7,365 nt of DNA, taken from Gammaproteobacteria bacterium. GTDB lineage: Bacteria > Pseudomonadota > Gammaproteobacteria > Arenicellales > JAOTYS01. The notes beneath the pieces are model-generated. The model saw only the letters and a program-made list of their open reading frames with translations. It did not search any database and was not told the DNA's origin. Position numbers and translations under genes: made by a program. Below are positions 6,118 to 7,365 of the stretch, in pieces (the stretch's first letter is position 1; the number at the start of each line of letters is the position of its first letter). Location of the stretch: NCBI GenBank assembly GCA_029861795.1, contig JAOTYS010000235.1:1-7365 (forward strand), given 5' to 3'.

Positions 6118-7281
6118 TTGTTGCGCACAATTGAATTCTCGATTTTCGTTTTGTTGTCGCTTTGTTTGGGTTTGCAAGCGCGAGGCGCCGAGGAAATTTC
6201 GGGTTTGGAGCGCTCGTCGCTACCGCCACCCAAGATCGAGGCAAAGTCATGGGCATTACTCGATCTGAATAGCGGATCGATGTTGGCAGAAGGCAATGCG
6301 GATCAGCGCATAGAGCCTGCTAGCCTGAGCAAACTCATGACAGCATTTGTGGTATTCAACGAACTGAAAAAGGGCACTTTTGCACCAAGCGATATGGCCC
6401 ACATCAGTGAAAAGGCCTGGAGGACAGGCGGATCGAGGAGCTTTGTCGAGGTCAATTCAAAGGTCAGCGTTGAAGATTTGCTAAAAGGCATGATTGTGCA
6501 GTCTGGAAACGATGCCTCGGTGGCGCTTGCAGAACACGTCGCAGGTAGTGAGGACAGTTTTGCGCTCATCATGAATCAGCATGCGGAAAGACTTGGTCTC
6601 GCCAACTCCAATTTCAAAAACAGCACAGGATTGACTGAGGAGGGTCATTACAGCTCAGCTCGCGACCTGGTGATTCTGGCGAGTGCGATCATCCAGGAGT
6701 TTCCTGAATACTATCAGTGGTACTCCTTAAAGGAGTTTACCTATAACAACATTACCCAGCCGAACCGTAACAAGTTACTGTATAGAGACTCCTCTGTAGA
6801 TGGGGTGAAAACAGGTTACACCAGTACGGCGGGCTATTGTCTGATCGGATCGGCTGAGCGTGATGGTCTTAGGCTGATCGCTGCGGTGACCGGCGCAGAC
6901 GGTCCACGGCAGCGCACCAACGAGGTGCACTCACTGTTGAAATACGGCTACGCCGCCTACCAGTCCCATTTGGTGTACGACAGTGCCACGCCTGTCGCGC
7001 ACGTTGAGGTGGTGATGGGTGAACAGGATGCGCTGGCTGTGGGTGTTTCCGATGACTTACGTGTTACCGTGCCACGGGGCAACACTGACAAACTCAAAGC
7101 AGAGCTGGGCTTGGAAGAGCTTCACACCGCACCTATTGCCGAGGGCCAGACAGTGGGCAGTGTAAAGTTGACGTTCGACGACCAGCCTTTTGGAGAGTAT
7201 GCCCTGGTCGCTCTGCATGCCGTCCCTGAAGGGAGCTGGTGGCAGCGAGCCATTGATACGGTGATGCTGTGGTTCAATTGA
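6118..7281 (+). CDS. dacA: D-alanyl-D-alanine carboxypeptidase, PBP5/PBP6 type
   Basis: A low-molecular-mass PBP that removes the terminal D-Ala from pentapeptide stems on the periplasmic face, limiting cross-linking and helping cell shape. From TTG 6118 it has 387 residues, near the usual 380-400. A signal peptide covers about 1-23 (hydrophobic core IFVLLSLCLGL, likely cleavage around ARG/AEE). Peptidase S11 motifs are complete: SLSK at 69-72 with Ser69 and Lys72, SGN at 129-131, and KTG at 231-233. The C-terminal PBP5 domain follows from about 285. The tail EGSWWQRAIDTVMLWFN (371-387) is the amphipathic membrane-anchor helix. The start rests on GGAGG at 6104. ATG 6088 (397 residues, still a plausible signal peptide) is the main alternative, and an opening at 5980 would add 46 unlikely residues. 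It follows a 190-base gap with its own promoter signals. Confidence 0.95.
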   Translation: MLRTIEFSIFVLLSLCLGLQARGAEEISGLERSSLPPPKIEAKSWALLDLNSGSMLAEGNADQRIEPASLSKLMTAFVVFNELKKGTFAPSDMAHISEKAWRTGGSRSFVEVNSKVSVEDLLKGMIVQSGNDASVALAEHVAGSEDSFALIMNQHAERLGLANSNFKNSTGLTEEGHYSSARDLVILASAIIQEFPEYYQWYSLKEFTYNNITQPNRNKLLYRDSSVDGVKTGYTSTAGYCLIGSAERDGLRLIAAVTGADGPRQRTNEVHSLLKYGYAAYQSHLVYDSATPVAHVEVVMGEQDALAVGVSDDLRVTVPRGNTDKLKAELGLEELHTAPIAEGQTVGSVKLTFDDQPFGEYALVALHAVPEGSWWQRAIDTVMLWFN

Positions 7282-7305
7282 TACCGTCCAGGGCTTGGGC
7301 CTACT

Positions 7306-7318
7306 CCAGCTCAGCTGG
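7306..7318 (+). repeat. Short hairpin downstream of dacA
   Basis: CCAGCT and AGCTGG are mirrored around a single C, giving a five-base GC-rich stem with a three-base loop. No T-run follows, so it is not a convincing terminator. Its right arm ends in GGGA, which could act as a ribosome site for ATG 7327. Confidence 0.25.
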
Positions 7319-7326
7319 GACCGTTC

Positions 7327-7365
7327 ATGTCCAAAGCGTTTCCTAGTATTCAACAGACAAATCCC
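7327..7365 (+). CDS. Possible start of an unidentified downstream gene (partial)
   Basis: ATG 7327 has GGGA six bases upstream and opens a frame without stops to the window edge (MSKAFPSIQQTNP). Thirteen residues are too few to identify. Genes often found after dacA include a D-amino-acid aminotransferase, ybeD and lipB, but the peptide does not clearly match the start of any of them. Another frame, from TTG 7295, is also open to the edge, so the call is weak. Confidence 0.2.
   Translation, partial: MSKAFPSIQQTNP

Noticed and set aside
7306..7320. Hairpin after dacA as a Rho-independent terminator
   Set aside because: The stem is only five or six base pairs and is followed by GACCGTTCATG, not a T-run.
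7057..7353. 98-codon minus-strand frame over the dacA 3' end
   Set aside because: It is mostly antisense to the conserved C-terminal domain of dacA, has no recognisable domain, and fits a chance shadow frame.
1..7365. A defence system, mobile element, CRISPR array or other accessory system
   Set aside because: Every sizeable frame belongs to a known wall-elongation family, genes are tightly packed, and no repeats, integrase, transposase or foreign-looking segment was seen.

Overview
The window is a nearly gap-free run of cell-wall elongation genes, all on the + strand, from a Gram-negative proteobacterium. The order is mreC (3' part only), mreD, mrdA (PBP2), rodA, an mltB/sltB-type lytic transglycosylase, rlpA and dacA (PBP5/6-type D,D-carboxypeptidase). 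The outer-membrane lipoprotein RlpA and the GH103 transglycosylase imply an outer membrane. The mreCD-mrdAB-mltB-rlpA-dacA order recalls non-enteric Gammaproteobacteria such as the Xanthomonas and Chromatiales relatives, whereas E. coli keeps mreBCD and mrdAB-rlpA-dacA at separate loci. Base composition is near balanced. I see no mobile element, tRNA, rRNA or CRISPR array, and I cannot name the species.

Layout: positions 2-625 encode the C-terminal two thirds or so of MreC (coiled-coil end plus beta domains). mreD (615-1118) overlaps it and starts at TTG behind a perfect AGGAGG. mrdA (1122-3005) follows after 3 bases, and rodA (3023-4108) after 17 bases. A short ORF with a strong ribosome site bridges the mrdA/rodA junction. 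mltB (4105-5106) and rlpA (5103-5927) each begin in an ATGA overlap. A 190-base gap (5928-6117) then holds an 8-bp inverted repeat, a sigma70-like promoter, an operator-like dyad over its -10 region, and a strong GGAGG in front of the preferred TTG start of dacA (6118-7281). The last 84 bases hold a short hairpin and perhaps the first codons of another gene.

How they work together: MreC and MreD are membrane scaffold parts of the elongasome. RodA polymerises glycan strands and PBP2 cross-links them. MltB and RlpA cleave glycan strands. DacA trims terminal D-Ala from pentapeptides. The whole set acts in the inner membrane, periplasm and outer membrane to build and remodel the lateral wall.

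I found no previously undescribed system; this is a conserved housekeeping cluster. The points most worth checking are a Cys3His version of the PBP2 zinc site, the mini-ORF at the mrdA/rodA junction, the dyad over the dacA promoter, and a GH103 enzyme that appears not to be lipidated.
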